From: Patiria pectinifera
Taxonomy: Eukaryota > Echinodermata > Asteroidea > Valvatida > Asterinidae
Direction: 5' to 3'
Length of the DNA stretch: 64,000 nucleotides
NCBI GenBank assembly: GCA_029964075.1
Contig: CM057149.1
Location: forward strand, 35,980,900-36,044,899
The translations under genes and the position numbers were made by a program. Below the pieces are notes generated by a model. The model ran no database searches and had not been told where the DNA came from. It was given only the letters and a program-made list of their open reading frames with translations. The number at the start of each line of letters is the position of its first letter. Positions within the stretch are counted from its first letter, which is position 1. This document shows positions 10,400-22,962 of this stretch, one piece after another.

Positions 10400-13300
10400 T
10401 TAAAACCTAGGCTTCAGTTTAAGCTTGATATCGTTGGTTGCCTTGTAAACCAACTGCAATCTGGCAACCACTTTGTGGTCGGGATCCAACTCGATGTGAA
10501 ATCTTCTCAGAACTCGAGCTAGTATCACCTTCTCCTCATTCAGGGCAAAGTTCTGTCCAATGCAGTTCCTGAACAGTAAAACAATCAATTAATTAATAAG
10601 GATACATTCAAAGAAAACTCTCGTGATATAGAAATTGTCTTTGCAAGGTAAGTGTAACCGTTGAGGCAAATGGTTTTACCCTCCGGAGAGGACAGGATGT
10701 ACGTGTTCAACATAACCACCGAGGACCGACACACAAAGGGAGAACAACAGATCCTTTGAGTCCTCGGGACTTTGGCCTTTTGTTGGAAACGGTCCTCTGT
10801 AGTACGTTTGTGTGCTTAGTCTATGGGGGAGTGTACAGGGACAAAGGGAATTACAAAGCACTGTCCTCGAGAGTATAGTAAAACAAGAGTGTATGCGTGA
10901 GTTTTTTTCTGCGTTCAATAGGGGACGTTGAACAATAGAGGACAATAAGGTCCCCAATTCCCGAAGGTCCCCAATTTGGCAATGTGTACAAAACATATGG
11001 GAGGTCTTCCTAAAAAAGTTAGTACCAAAAAAGAGAGGGACAATAGGGGGTCCCCGGTTGCAGGCAAATACACAATTGTGCGTGTTTGTGTGTACATGTA
11101 CATAAAAAATACATATTCAAATCGTGAACCTTGAACAAGAGAGGACTATACGATTGACCAAAGGTCCACTTTTGAGGTGTGTGTACCAAACGTGGGAGGT
11201 CTTCAACAAAACTTAAAGTCTTCCTAAAAGTTAAAGAAAAAAACAAAAGAGGGACAATAGGGGGTCCACCACTGAGGGTGTTTACAAAGATATGTACGTG
11301 AATCGCATATACCCGAGGACAGACAGACAAAGGGAGAACATGTTCTCTGTTTGCTCCTGTACGGGATATCATATCAAGGAGTTAGCACAGTATTTTACAG
11401 ATACAGATACAGAGAATTCATCTGTTACTGAAAACGGTCCTCGCTCGTGAGTTTGTTTGCTTAGTCTATGTGAGAGTGTTATATAAAACAAATATTAAAA
11501 AAGACAATGCCTTGTCCTCGGGAGTTTTAACACGACTTCTTGTGTATGGGCGGGCGGGGGGAGAGGAGGGGAGGGGATGACGGGACAACACTTTTACCTT
11601 GGACCTGCCGAAAAAGGTACGTAGGCGAATGGATCAATGTTCACCGCATTTTCTGGCGCGAAACGATCTGGAATGAACTCCTGGAATAAATGACATTAAA
11701 TATTCATATTTTGTTATACAAATTGCGTTGTGTGCAAATAGCAGGCCACACGTCGACCAAATGTCAGAGTAAATTTAGGCTCATTCACATCAGTTAATAA
11801 GGACTTTACTTTAATACAGGTTACATCTACACCAGTTTACAGTTTACATCAGAGTGTAAATTGGTCGGATATTTTTTGGCTAGTCCCGTGGCCAGCCCAC
11901 AGTTTTCTTTGCACCTATCTCAATCACTGACTCACTTAATCACTGACTGTCACTTGGGTGCCGGGCAGTGCAGTCGTATTGGATTACCCCGTAATGCCAA
12001 TGAATAGGTTAATCGAATAGGTGTATAATTTTCCCCTTTCTTGTTTTACTAACCATGGAGTTCGGCCAAATCTCTGGATTGTGGTGCAGAGCATAAATAT
12101 TCAGGTCTACCATTGCGCCTTTAGGAATCAACCTGTCGTGGACCATGATGTCTTTCTCTGCAACAATACGCTGGATCATTGGTACTGGAGGGTAGAGTCG
12201 CATGGCTTCCTTGAGACACAGAATCAAGTAGTTGAACTTGCCAAGGTCCTCCCTAAATAGCAAGAGGCAAACACTCATGACTATTAGAGGTGTAGCAAAC
12301 AGTAAATTGCTACAGTTGCTCAACCTAGGCTTTTGTGGTAAAGACAGAGAGCTGAAACATGGCAAATGGCCCAAGTAGACTTACCATTGAATTACCTCTG
12401 ATTCCCTGCCTTCCATCACTTCATCAATTTCCTCCTGGACTTTCCTCTGATGTTCAGGATTGGTTGCCATGGCATACAGCATCCAGGTCAGGCTGCTAGC
12501 CGTGGTGTCGTGACCCTCGAAGAGAAAAGTGTCCACCTCGTTACGGATCTCTAGATCCGTCAGTCCCTTGCCGTCTTCGTCTCGAGCAGCTAGCAAGATA
12601 CCCAAGAAATCTTGGGGCTGGTCTTTAGATTTCACGGGCTCAGGATCGGTCTCTTTCTCTCTCTGAACAACAAACGATTGGAAATGCAGGTATAGCACAG
12701 TAATTAGCCCCTGGATTTCAGGATTGACTAAAAAATGTTTGCTTAACTTTTCAACAACAAAAAAGTAACAAAACTCTTTGTTAAACACTCTGTCCATCGG
12801 ACCCAAATAGAAAAAAGAACTTGCTGCATGCTTACGAGTTTGTCTCGCCGTTTTTTGATAACCTCAGCAGAGATCTGATGCACAAATTCCACATTTTTGG
12901 CGAAAATCTTTCCTACTGAACTCCTCTGGAATATAAAATCTGGATAAAGATAAGGAGTGCTACAGAAAAAGGAAAGAGGAGGGGGGGGGGGAAATGGATC
13001 GGTTAAAAATTCTGTTGTAATTGAAAGACAAAGGGCGAAACTCTACACGTAGCCAAGAAAGGAAAATACGCAACATCAAAGATTGCGTCACCAACGCATG
13101 AACATAAACATTCTTTTCCACAAAATTCAAAAACCTTTAGTCGCTTCCTAGATCAACTCATTAATTCTTGTTTTCTATCCTTCTCTTGATGTCATAAGTC
13201 TGTGAATGATGCACACATTTTTTCGAGGCTTGTGACGTTCTCTTCTTTTGTTATTACTGTTTGGAACAACTTTTTCTTGAAATGTCCCATAAGATTTGGA

Positions 13301-16300
13301 CAAGAAGACTTGATTTCAGATCTTTGGAGTTACTGTTATCCCAGGTAATCCCTTGTTCCACGTCATAACCTGTCCACCCATAAAAGCTGCTATACATGGC
13401 GGTTAAAAAAAAGGACACCGAACTGGCAGGACAAATTAATTAATGAAGACGTGCATGTAGCACTTTCAAAATCTAGGATATGAAAGCCCATGCATTAAGC
13501 TTTCTTTTAGTAAAAGAATCATTGAAAACACTTGTGTACTTTTCAAGTTAACGGAATGTTGAACATAAATACCGTTTGAAAAATCTGTCCACGGATCACA
13601 AGTGTTCTTTCAGCAAAACTAAAACAATTCTTATTGGGATGTTAGTGACTTGTTTTCGTTTTGCTGAAAGAACACTTACTTTTTTTGTGATCCGTGGACA
13701 GAAGTTTAAAACAATCTGTGCGTTCAAAATTCCGTAACTTGAAAATTACATGAGTGATTTGAATGATTCTTGTACTAAATGAGAGCTCATTGATTGGGCT
13801 TTCATATAGATTTTGAAAGTGCTACAGGCAAAACTTCATTCGAAAATTGGTCCTGTCATTTGGGTTCGTTTTTTTGCTCACCTTCTATAGCATAACGTCC
13901 AATTATTATGTTGCGACACACCAAGCTGAATCAAGTTACCAAAACGTCGTTTACCTGTTAAACATCATTCTATATGTTCTGACTTCATATATACACACAT
14001 TTATTAGTTAGTGTTTCCTCTCAGTGAAAGCCAATGTCTATTTTTGAGAAAAAAGCAGGACTATACTTACAAAACACGATCTCTGTTGGCGAGGATGATT
14101 GCATTCACCGCAGTAACGTACGGGTGACTGTCTCTGCAAACAAATCATGTAAGATTATGTTCCGTCATGGAAATCATGAAAATTACTGAAATCATAACTT
14201 ATGTTTCAATTTAAAAACAAAAAAAACAACCTGGAGCTCGGTTGTCCACTAATCTATTACACTGCCTACTGAGGCATGCCCTCTCTTCAAAATATTTTGA
14301 TGTGATAAAATGCATTGGCCAATGAAATTGCATTCTGGAGGTGATTCAAAATGTAATGGCCGAAATGTATTGGAGATTAGTTATTCATGAACACTTCCAA
14401 ATATATTCTGACATAATTTCTGACCAATCAAAATCGCAGACCCAGAATTGACATCCTTCCAAGTAAAATGGCATGCAGCGCGCTGTGCCGTCCTGAAAAG
14501 TGCTTTCTTATTGGCTGAACAGTTATTGCAGACTTGAATATTCAGTGCGTATATCGTCACGAAGCCTACGCAGAGGATCTGATTGGCCGACGATGAGTGT
14601 CAAAATAGTAAAAGACTCAGCCTCGCTTTCCTCCATTGAGCTGTTAAACAGATTTAGCCAGGGCATCTATACGAAGTAAGCTGGTCCCGGTAATAGCGAG
14701 GATGCATGATACACGTACCCGCTTATTTGGCAGCCGGATTCATAAGAACAAGCGCACTTGAGCAAGATATCCAACGTACACAGACTGACGTTCTTTGTCA
14801 CCACAAAACTTTCACCACTTGCTGCACATTCACTCATCTTGTTCTGTAGGCAACAGAATAAATACGGAAGAATATATTGGAGATATTAAATCCCATTTTA
14901 CATTAAAAACCTTAAAGGTGCTGATACCTACCATTCCGGCAAATGGTTAGGCCAAAATCTTGATGGAACTTTTTAGGAAGCTTGCGTTTACCCGAAATAA
15001 TGAGCTTTAAAATGGTTTGCAGAATTCGTACAAACTTCTGTTAATCTTGGGACCCAGTATTATGCTTAGAGACAACATGTACATAATGTTGATATTCACC
15101 AGCAAGATGTCGGTGGCTTTGTTGTAGATTGTCATGTAGGTCTTGAGGATATCAAAGTGGAATGCGTGGGTAATGAGGCGGCGATTGCGAAACCAGGTAT
15201 CTCCACTAGCAAGAAGCAGGCCATACCCCAGCCAAGGCAGAAGAAAACTGTAGCTAGGCATAAATTTCAAGAAAGGCTTCGGATCTGAAATGAATTGAAG
15301 TTTGGAGTTGGTGGATCATCAAAACCTGTTTCTAATTCGGCAACAAAAGAGGCAAGATGATCAAACGGTCGTAACAACTAATAAGAACCCAACAGGAAAA
15401 ACTGAGGGTTTTTGTTTTTGTTTCCTGGACTGCACTTGTGACTTCGAGTGCTTGTACATTTGGTGGACAGAACCGAGCAGTGCTATCGTATAGGATACCC
15501 CGTAATGCCAATGAATGGGCTAAATCTGGCCCAATGAAACAATTCAGATATATTGTAAGGCTTCCAGTGAATGGCCACTCTTGGACAAGCATTACTATAC
15601 AGAATTAGCCTTGCCTCAACTTGTTATCATCCACCTACCGCTTCCCTTCATAACTGCCCGCATTATATCGGGATGGTTGGCCACCACACTCATGCCCAAA
15701 GCTCCGTGGAACCAGCGGTAGCCGCGCGGGAATTTAGCTGTCATTTCCCGCCAAACTCTCAACCCTTCCTCGGAACCGGCTGCTCGTATCTTTGGATCTC
15801 TCATCGGGTTCTGCAAAACAGTAACAACAATGGTTAATTTGATATACATATCTTAAGGGATTCTCAGACTCAGACCTAACGTCTTCGACAATTCTAATGA
15901 TATACCAGGCCGGGTTCACATGCCACTTATAAGATTATGTCATGCGGCTCAGTGATCCGAATAGATGTTTTGTACATCAACAAGGTAAAACTGTAAAAAA
16001 AAAATGTCGAGTTGATTCAACCAAACAACCCCCCAAAAAAATTAATAATAATAAAAAAATCGGACTTAAAAAAATGGCAGTCCAACTTTTGCAAATCTGT
16101 GTCAAACACCAAGGGATATAGGCTACTTCTAGAATTAGAAGGCGCCTCTCGTTAGCTAACGAGAGGCGCCTTCTAATTCTAGAAGTGCACAGGATACCTC
16201 AGTGCTTTCACAATTAAACTGTCATGCTGACAGATCTACGGAATGGTCCACCTTGTGTAATGTGGTATAGTCTACTTTTGTCTTCAAAATTTAAATCAAA

Positions 16301-17038
16301 TACAAATCAATAGCTTATCGAGAAAATTGCACAAAGAATGAACGAGTGAATACTTTACAAAATATCGTACCAGCATAAAAAAAATAACTGCAGCAGGAAA
16401 GGTCAGGGGCAATGGAAGAAATTAATTGGACATGTAAATACAATTAGGCATAGGCCTAACACTAAATCTAAATATCAAGTTGACCAATATTGTCTGCATC
16501 ATGTAGATGTAGTTCTATAGTACACGAACATCCATGTGCATATCCAGCTAACCCCCTAAGGATTCATCAATCAATCAATCAATCAATCAACTTTGGACTT
16601 TATTTCCACATAAAAAAGGAATACCCTGCTAAATCCAACAGGGTCCAATGTTTACTTCCTGCTCAATCCAACAGAATCCAACAGTGCATAATTTTTAGTT
16701 GTCCCAGTGCTGGATCGCCAACAGAGTCCAACTTGGCGTTATTTATATTTATCTCTGAATAGGCCAATGTACATGTACGTTCATTTTTGTACAAGGGGTT
16801 ATGATACAGTTGGATCCTCTTGGATTCAGCAGGGTTAGGGCTCTTTGTCTGGTCTGCCGTAAAAACATCTCACCTGGTGAAGATTACCGTAAAGCCAGTG
16901 GTCTGGAAGTCCCGGCCAGTGTCTTATTAAAATTCCTCGAATTCTGCGCTTCGATTGAACATAACGCACCAAGACACAGACTGCATACGTCAATGCAGCA
17001 ACCAAACCAAGACCCAGAATAGACGCTAGCTCAGCCAT
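10400..17038 (-). CDS. Cytochrome P450, CYP4 clan (gene A)
   Basis: Ten exons, all GT-AG: 17038-16874, 15810-15639, 15284-15100, 14843-14719, 14133-14071, 12959-12836, 12662-12385, 12252-12054, 11680-11598, 10568-10400. They sum to 1563 bp, 520 residues plus TAA, a normal P450 length. Residues 1-28 form a membrane anchor ([20 protein letters not shown]). The I-helix carries the CYP4 signature [13 protein letters not shown] with EGHDTT at 327-332; the K-helix ExxR is E386-R389; the heme loop FSAGPRNCIG is 460-469 with Cys467 as the heme ligand. The Glu in FEGHDTT is the residue that can bind heme covalently in CYP4 enzymes. Expected role: NADPH-P450-reductase-dependent omega-hydroxylation of fatty acids or similar lipids in the ER. 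It is inverted relative to genes B and C. Exons 1, 4, 7, 8 and 10 are far closer to those genes than exons 2, 5, 6 and 9. Confidence 0.93.
10690..11480. repeat. Degenerate duplicated repeats in CYP4 A intron 9
   Basis: Two block types recur. Block one (about 10700-10830 and 11290-11470) has CCGAGGAC.GACA.ACAAAGGGAGAAC and later GTTTG.TTGCTTAGTCTATG. Block two (about 10912-11085 and 11120-11290) has ATGGGAGGTCTTC or GTGGGAGGTCTTC, then GAGGGACAATAGGGGGTCC. The order is block one, block two, block two, block one. It explains why this intron is much longer than intron 9 of genes B and C. Confidence 0.6.
13395..13885. mobile_element. Long foldback in CYP4 A intron 5
   Basis: Arms of over 200 bp read inward. 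Outer left: AGCACTTTCAAAATCTA near 13459; outer right: TAGATTTTGAAAGTGCT near 13808. Inner left: CTGTCCACGGATCACA near 13584; inner right: TGTGATCCGTGGACAG near 13686; between them AGTGTTCTTTCAGCAAAAC and GTTTTGCTGAAAGAACACT close on a loop of about 45 bp. Absent from the equivalent introns of genes B and C. Confidence 0.75.
16125..16186. repeat. 62-bp perfect palindrome without spacer
   Basis: The sequence from 16125 to 16186 equals its own reverse complement at all 62 positions; the centre is GTTAG|CTAAC at 16155/16156, and each arm includes AGAAGGCGCCTCTCG. It lies in intron 1 of CYP4 gene A. No flanking duplication is apparent. Confidence 0.95.
16564..16590. repeat. TCAA microsatellite
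   Basis: About six and a half perfect copies of TCAA in intron 1 of CYP4 gene A. Confidence 0.9.
16624..16834. mobile_element. Foldback element in CYP4 A intron 1
   Basis: CCCTGCTAAATCCAACAGGG (from 16624) is inverted with few mismatches at 16810-16834, which ends GGATTCAGCAGGG. The motif AATCCAACAG also repeats inside (near 16665 and 16675). It lies 40 bp from the donor of exon 1. Confidence 0.65.
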
Positions 17039-17068
17039 GTTGAGTTGTATACTTGTAGGTTATAATGC

Positions 17069-17106
17069 GTCCGTTTTCGTACTGTGGGCACTGTGTGTGA
17101 TATTCA
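17069..17106 (-). promoter_or_regulatory. Conserved promoter-proximal block, CYP4 gene A
   Basis: Read on the minus strand the block has GAATATCAC, a short spacer, CACAGTACGAAA and CGGAC, ending about 30 bp upstream of the ATG at 17038. The same order is found upstream of gene B and, slightly changed, gene C. Conservation across all three genes, where more distal flank of A has diverged, suggests core promoter or 5' untranslated sequence. No TATA box is evident. Confidence 0.5.
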
Positions 17107-17473
17107 ACAAACAGCAGGTGAACAATGTGCTCAGTCAATGCGCAATGTCCGACATTGCTCAGGAAGCGCGTCAATTCCTTCCTCCATGGTCAAAGTCAAA
17201 CGAAGGCCATAGCAGTTTCTGACTGCGATGCTTCGCTTTCATGCTATGCGCAAGACCATGACTATTGCGACCTAACATAACAACCAACGTTGACAGCCCT
17301 GTGTATTCAGTCCATAGATCAGATTGTGACAAACAACATAGCCATGTATGTGTACTAGTAGTAGACTTACTCTCGGTCCATAGATCAGATTCAGTCGGCC
17401 GGTGACTATGATAATCTGTTAGCTATGCATGACAAAGCCAAACTCATATCAGCGTCCGCCGTCATCAGCATAT

Positions 17474-17766
17474 AATGCGCCTATCAATTGTCCCCCCCCC
17501 CACTCCCCCGGGCTGCCACACCCAATACGGTGGGGATTGTCACTTTTGAAGTGACAAAATCCCCACCCCTCGGGCAAAATTTAAGTGACAATCCCCGACA
17601 TGGACATACGTGGGGCGCAATACTTGCATTAGTAGACCAATGGTAACAATATGTAATTTGAGTGACCAAAATCACCACCCTGGGACATAAAAAAAAACGT
17701 GACCAAATTCCGACATCGGACCTGGGGCTGCGGGGGGGGGGGGGGGACATTTTGATAGGCGCATAA
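17474..17766. mobile_element. MITE with poly-C/poly-G inner ends
   Basis: ATGCGCCTATCAA followed by TGTCC and a C-run on the left is inverted on the right, where a G-run precedes GGACATTTTGATAGGCGCAT. The interior has an inverted pair TGTCACTTTTGAAGTGACA. It lies upstream of CYP4 gene A. It is short and noncoding. Confidence 0.6.
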
Positions 17767-17769
17767 TAA

Positions 17770-18830
17770 AACACGGATGTGCTAGACTTGTTTTCTGTCG
17801 GTAGTCGGGATTTGTTCGCCAAAGCCGTTTTCTCGAAAGGAGGGTAGAGAAACTTGGCAGGACACTGTTGAAGTTCATTCATATCTTTGGAATAAATTAA
17901 GCTACAGAAGTAAGTTTGCTTTAACATGATGTACATAACGTGAAAAATAAAAGGTTGGAGTTATTCCTCATTATGCCATGGCAGGTCACACAATTTGAAG
18001 ACTGGACGGGACATCGTCTAACACTCGCTGGAGAACACAACCCGTCGGACGGTGGCTTCGATTACACACGATCCTTCGTACTCCTCTCCTCTGAGGCGGA
18101 GAGGTCGTCAACCTCATCCATAATTATATTGGGAGTCATCACATCCCATACTCCTCAAACAACGTCTTGGACGATTATGAGATCAATGCATGGTGGCGCT
18201 GAAGAGCAAAATACGATCATTGACCGAGTTGAAATCAAGTCTAACTCAATGGCAGATCATTAAATTAAACAAGTGCATCGAATGTCGGTGTAATTCAGTT
18301 AAATTAAAAAGGTATAAAAGACATGACGCTGGCTTAATAAGCAATGTGGTATTGAAATGGAGCCTCAATGATTATCTGTAAATAATTGGGGCACAAAAAG
18401 GCCCAGAGTTTTCTTTCGGCTCGTGTCTACAGTTCCAGGCGGGGGGTGCAACGGGGGCCATGCGGCAATGCCTCCAGGGGGTGGATCGAGGTTTGCTACA
18501 CAGGGTGACACCCAGAAAATGCAACCCTGAAACATTTTGCCCTTTTTTCAAAAACGTGATCTGTGAAATTTATGTTTTGGATATCAGATTAAAGTTGAGA
18601 GCTGCTGCGAGCCAACGAATTCGTGGATTAAAATAAAGACGTACAAGTGCTATTGGAGTACCCGCAAATTTGAATTATTTGCAAATAGATTTCCCGAAAA
18701 AAGATGAAATTGATACATTTCATTTTTTATTGCAAAGGCATAAAAAGAAACCAGAAAATACATTATGAGCATTTATTTCTTAAATTGAAGAATTCTTTTG
18801 GCGCATCGGAATGCCCCGATAGGCATCATG
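17770..18830. other. No gene supported
   Basis: One open stretch at 17940-18263 begins with ATG but has no recognisable motif and no splice context; I treat it as chance. The rest is AT-rich with a purine-rich CpG patch at 18420-18490. Confidence 0.4.
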
Positions 18831-18833
18831 GGG

Positions 18834-19480
18834 CAGGGCGGCGGAACGCTTTTCAAATTGGGGGGGCAACACCAAAAAGTCCCCCAAACAGTGGGTCCAC
18901 ACATTCACGGCGTCAAGGGCGGATCCAGAACACAATTTTGGTCCCCCAAAAAAGTGGGTCAAAAAAATTACGGCGTGGGGTTCGGGGCCCGCTTAAGGGA
19001 CCCGAAAATTTGTTGGATTCTAGATGCTCTGTGGTGCGATCTGAGGCAATTTCTGACCACTTTAACCAGTGTTTTTTTGAGGAAAAGATGGTGGTGTACT
19101 CATTGCCTGCCTTTATTGCGATGTCACATAAACCAAAAAAATGGTTTCGTTTTTTTTTTGGGGGGGGGGGGCCATGGCCCCCTTTGGCCCCCCTCCCCTG
19201 GATCCGCCCTTGCACGGCGTGGGGTCCGGGCCCGCTTTATAAAGTGCCCCGAAAAAATATGGATATAGATGCTATGTAACCAATGCTCTGTTACCATTTT
19301 TTTTTGCATTTTTGGAAAAGATGTAGGTGTACCTATAGTGGCTGCCTTTTTTGTGACTTTTTTTTGGGGGGGGGGGGAGGGCATGGCCCCGTTGCCCCCT
19401 CCCCTTGGATCCTCTCTTGGGCCTTCGGCACACCCTCCGCCCCCCGGCAGTAACCTCTCTGGATCCGCCCATGAATGACT
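18834..19480 (+). mobile_element. GC-homopolymer repeat family 2, copy 1
   Basis: It begins GGGCGGCGGAACGCTTTTCA and ends near GGATCCGCCCATGAATGACTA, with long G-runs and C-runs inside. A related copy in the same orientation lies at 60486-61060, sharing the start, GTGCGATCTGA, GATGGTGGTGTAC, TGGGCCTTCGGCACACC and the final GCCCATGAAT. In this copy a middle segment is duplicated (two versions of a G-run followed by CATGGCCCC). The open frames across it are by-products of homopolymer tracts. Confidence 0.65.
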
Positions 19481-19615
19481 AGTTACGTATAAACAATTTT
19501 TTTGTTTTTAAATTTAAAATACGGAGTATTTTATACCTCCTAATATTTTGAAAAGACTGCGCTTTTCCATTTAAATGTCCTTTTTTCACTAGCGCTTATC
19601 CCCCCCCCAACATTT

Positions 19616-19700
19616 GTAAAGAGGTCCCTTTTTTTCTTAACAAGTTCCCTTTTTTCGAAGAAAGTGCCCTCTTTTCCCGAAAAAGTGCCCTGTAAATTAA
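19616..19700. repeat. Minisatellite, degenerate 20-25 bp unit
   Basis: Four imperfect copies of a unit like AAGTGCCCTTTTTTCGAA (variants GGTCCC, GTTCCC, GTGCCC). Confidence 0.5.
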
Positions 19701-19962
19701 AAGTACCATAATGTTGTGCTTAATCGTCGGTTTTCACAGCGCCCCCATCGGCAGAGAGTAACCCCCCCCCCCCCTAAAAACGGGTCTACATTTCAGGACG
19801 GATGTGCAAGTGCTTATTTTAAGAAATGTTTACCCCCAATAAAAAAAAATGACCGTGCTTCGCCACTGCAATGTCTGATTGCTCTTGATGACTTTGTTTA
19901 CTCCTAGATCCTGCCAATATAATATTTATATTTGAATATTCAGATTTAAAATGGTAAAAAAG

Positions 19963-20336
19963 TAAGGCAAAAAAAAGGCTCCAGTTTCTTGTGTGCGCGC
20001 GCGTCGCCGTAGCCATGCGCGTCGGCAAAATTAAAACCTTTTTTTTTCAATACAAGATGATATCTCAGACCGCCAAACTCACTGGTTTGACTGGAATCCT
20101 GCTGCTGCACAATTCTAAGGTGTTTTTTTTATGTGGTTACGATCAAGTATAAGCTTTATGTGGCCTCTTTGGGTTCCTATTACATTTTGCACAAAATTTA
20201 GTCGGGCACCTTTTGCAGTCATCAGCCGACATTTTAATAAAAAAAAAACAAGTAAAAGAAAAAGAAAAAAAGCCGCGTCGCCGCACCACGTTTAGGGCAA
20301 GCTCCATACGAGAAACCGAAGATTTTTTTGGTCTAA
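19963..20336 (-). mobile_element. MITE family 1, copy 2
   Basis: Same family as 6813-7150 in inverted orientation: starts TAAGGC plus an A-run and GGCTCCAGTTTCTTG, and ends CGAGAAACCGAAGAT, a T-run and GGTCTA. The inner blocks TGACTGGAATCCTGCTGCTG and GGGCAAGCTCCATA match the other copies. It is more diverged than copies 1 and 3. Confidence 0.75.
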
Positions 20337-20339
20337 CCC

Positions 20340-22962
20340 TCCGTTTCTCCATTTCTACAGAAGACACTTGAGGTACAACAAAATCGTGGAAGACTTGACT
20401 CAAAAATTGCTCAGTAACAAAAAAAGAAGAAGTTTTATTTCCATTTTGACGAATCCCATTTGCTTGCCATTGTGTTAGCCTAATTTGACAGCCAGTATTT
20501 ATGCCACTGTTTATCTTATTCTATTATAAATTTCACCCTTAGTAAGTATGATCCTCTTGTTTACTTTTTCGTAACCGAAAACAATAAACACTTGTCACAT
20601 CATCATAAACGTTCACTTTACGAGGTATATTATCACGATATATGAGAAGTATACAAACTCTGAACCCATATAAATCCATAACACTTATACAAACCGAAAC
20701 CACAGATGAAAATTTCAGCAGGGTTAAAAAAAGGTATGCCTTGCTGGTCTTTAATCAGGCCTACTAACACAAAAATGATATATTACTACAGTAATCTACA
20801 CATACTGTCAAAATGATAAAAACGTGAAAAACTTATCCCTTCTGTCGTAAAATTATTCCAGTGAATTCATATCAATAAAACTTCTGGATTCATGGTACGT
20901 GACACGTGTGATCCTTCATATTAAGTGTTCTTAATCTTCGACCTTTAAAAAGTCAAATACATATCATTATGGACTCCTGGTCGTTTGTGGATGTTTCCAT
21001 TTTAGCCGCAGGTATCATTCAAATTTCAATTCTCCTAATGCAGTTCAGTGTTTTACATGTAAAAAATTGACAGTGTGTTTTGATGATTATCAAATTCAAC
21101 GTTTTTAAACAAATCTCTGCGAGTGGAAGGAAAAATACTTTACACGTCTTGTATAACAAAAATTAATATTGCTCATGAAACTGTATTTCAGTATTTCCCG
21201 TTACATTTACAGTTTGTACTCTCTTTTTGAAACAACGGTATCACATGATATCTTCTTGTCTTTGCTTGCGATATATTTCTCTCTCTTGAGATATATATTT
21301 CTTTACTAACATCAATCATCACCAACGTTCGCTAAATTTGTACGTGTTTCAAGTTTCATTTTTTTTAAGCTTCAGGTTGTAATTAAGACATGGCTGATCC
21401 AAATTTCCAATACAAAACCTTCTCTCCATGTCTTCTGTGCGATATACAAAGGATAATCATGAAAATATATGGCTCTCTTCTACAACAGTTTATGAAAAAA
21501 ACTGAAACAATTCTTTAAACTAGAAACATCGTATACATGTATGCTTAATGATCCTCAAACATGACTCATCAATCTTAATTAAATGCAAATAAATGTTATC
21601 CAAATTAAACAGATGTAAGACTATTCCCTAGATTAACGAGGCAATTTCTTTGGGGTACACTCCAATGCATATAATAAAGTCGAACTACGTAACTGCAAAA
21701 TTAATACCAAACACGTTTTCTTACCATATTTTGTTTAAACTAACAAACAACTGAATTACGATCTATATACATTATTTCCAAACATATTTTAAGTGCGTGG
21801 CAGATACATTTTCTTTTAAGCTACACACTAGGCCCTATTTCTTAAGCCATGAATTTCTAAAGATCTTGGTGTAATAAAAGTGGGAAAAGTTACCATTCAA
21901 AAGAACACGTCTGTCGTATTTTGACACTAAAAGTTGGCCATTGCATAGGCCTAATGCTTATGTAACATTTCAATATCGCACGAATGTTTTGTACCGCCAC
22001 AGTTTTTAACACAAACAATTATCGTAACGCTCGGCGACCACTCAACCGAAGATACTGAAAACAAAGTATTCTCTTACTAAGCTACTTTTATTTAAACGAA
22101 ATCTGCTGCTGATATCTATCCAAAACAAAATGATCACGAAACTAAAAAATTATTCCATTTGAAATTCTCATTGTATCAAATTCAGGCGTGGATCGATCCA
22201 CACAACAAACTCTGAGTTCTGTATTACACGCGTCAGACATATGAATGATAGACACTCGAACAAGTATTTGATGGCCATGCTAAGCACGAGATAATTATTT
22301 TTCCTTCTTTTACACCTAGTACTTTTAGTACTTTTACAAAACGTTTACGGACAACATAAATCTTTGAGGCTCTTATCAATGTCCTACATAAATTGCTACA
22401 AATACTAAACAAATGTATACATCCTTGCGCTTCATTATTTTTCTGTCAAGTTCTTTATCGAATATACATTTTTTTAATCCTGCCTCTTGTCAATGTAACT
22501 TAACAAAAAAAAAACACCATCTACAGTTAACAAGCTAAAGAGCATCTCGTTGAACATATCAACGGCTACTTGGCTACGAACAGGCACAAGACAGACTCAG
22601 GCGTAGGAATCTTCGAAAAGCTTTGATTGTGTCAACATTTTATTTCAAAGCAGCATCAGCTCCCTATTTAGTTGCTCACCTATCTCAGTGCATAAATATA
22701 TACAGATGGGAAAAAAAGAAATTAGTCAGTACATCAAAAGCTGCAATGTCTCCTGCCTCGGGTATTTCTGACTAAGAATTATATCAATCGAAGGCACTAT
22801 GTCAGATGAAGATAAAGGCCTAGAGTAAAACAAATTCAAAATACTAAAAACAAAGTGAACAAAATACGCCCGAATTAACAGTTAGGCCCTTCCAGCCTCT
22901 TATTCATATAATTATTTACATAAGGGAATAAGGCTTCTTGCTTCAGCTTTGTATCATGTTGT
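20340..22962. other. AT-rich DNA downstream of sacsin
   Basis: No open frame with coding character on either strand. The part adjoining 22962 must include the sacsin 3' untranslated region; several minus-strand AATAAA-type signals (TTTATT on the plus strand) exist and I cannot choose between them. Confidence 0.45.

Noticed and set aside
17940-18263. 107-residue open frame upstream of CYP4 gene A
   Set aside because: No recognisable domain, no conserved counterpart in units B or C, and no supporting splice sites.
18704-19279. 191-residue open frame
   Set aside because: It runs through homopolymer-rich repeat family 2, is open on several frames and has only low-complexity Gly/Pro content.
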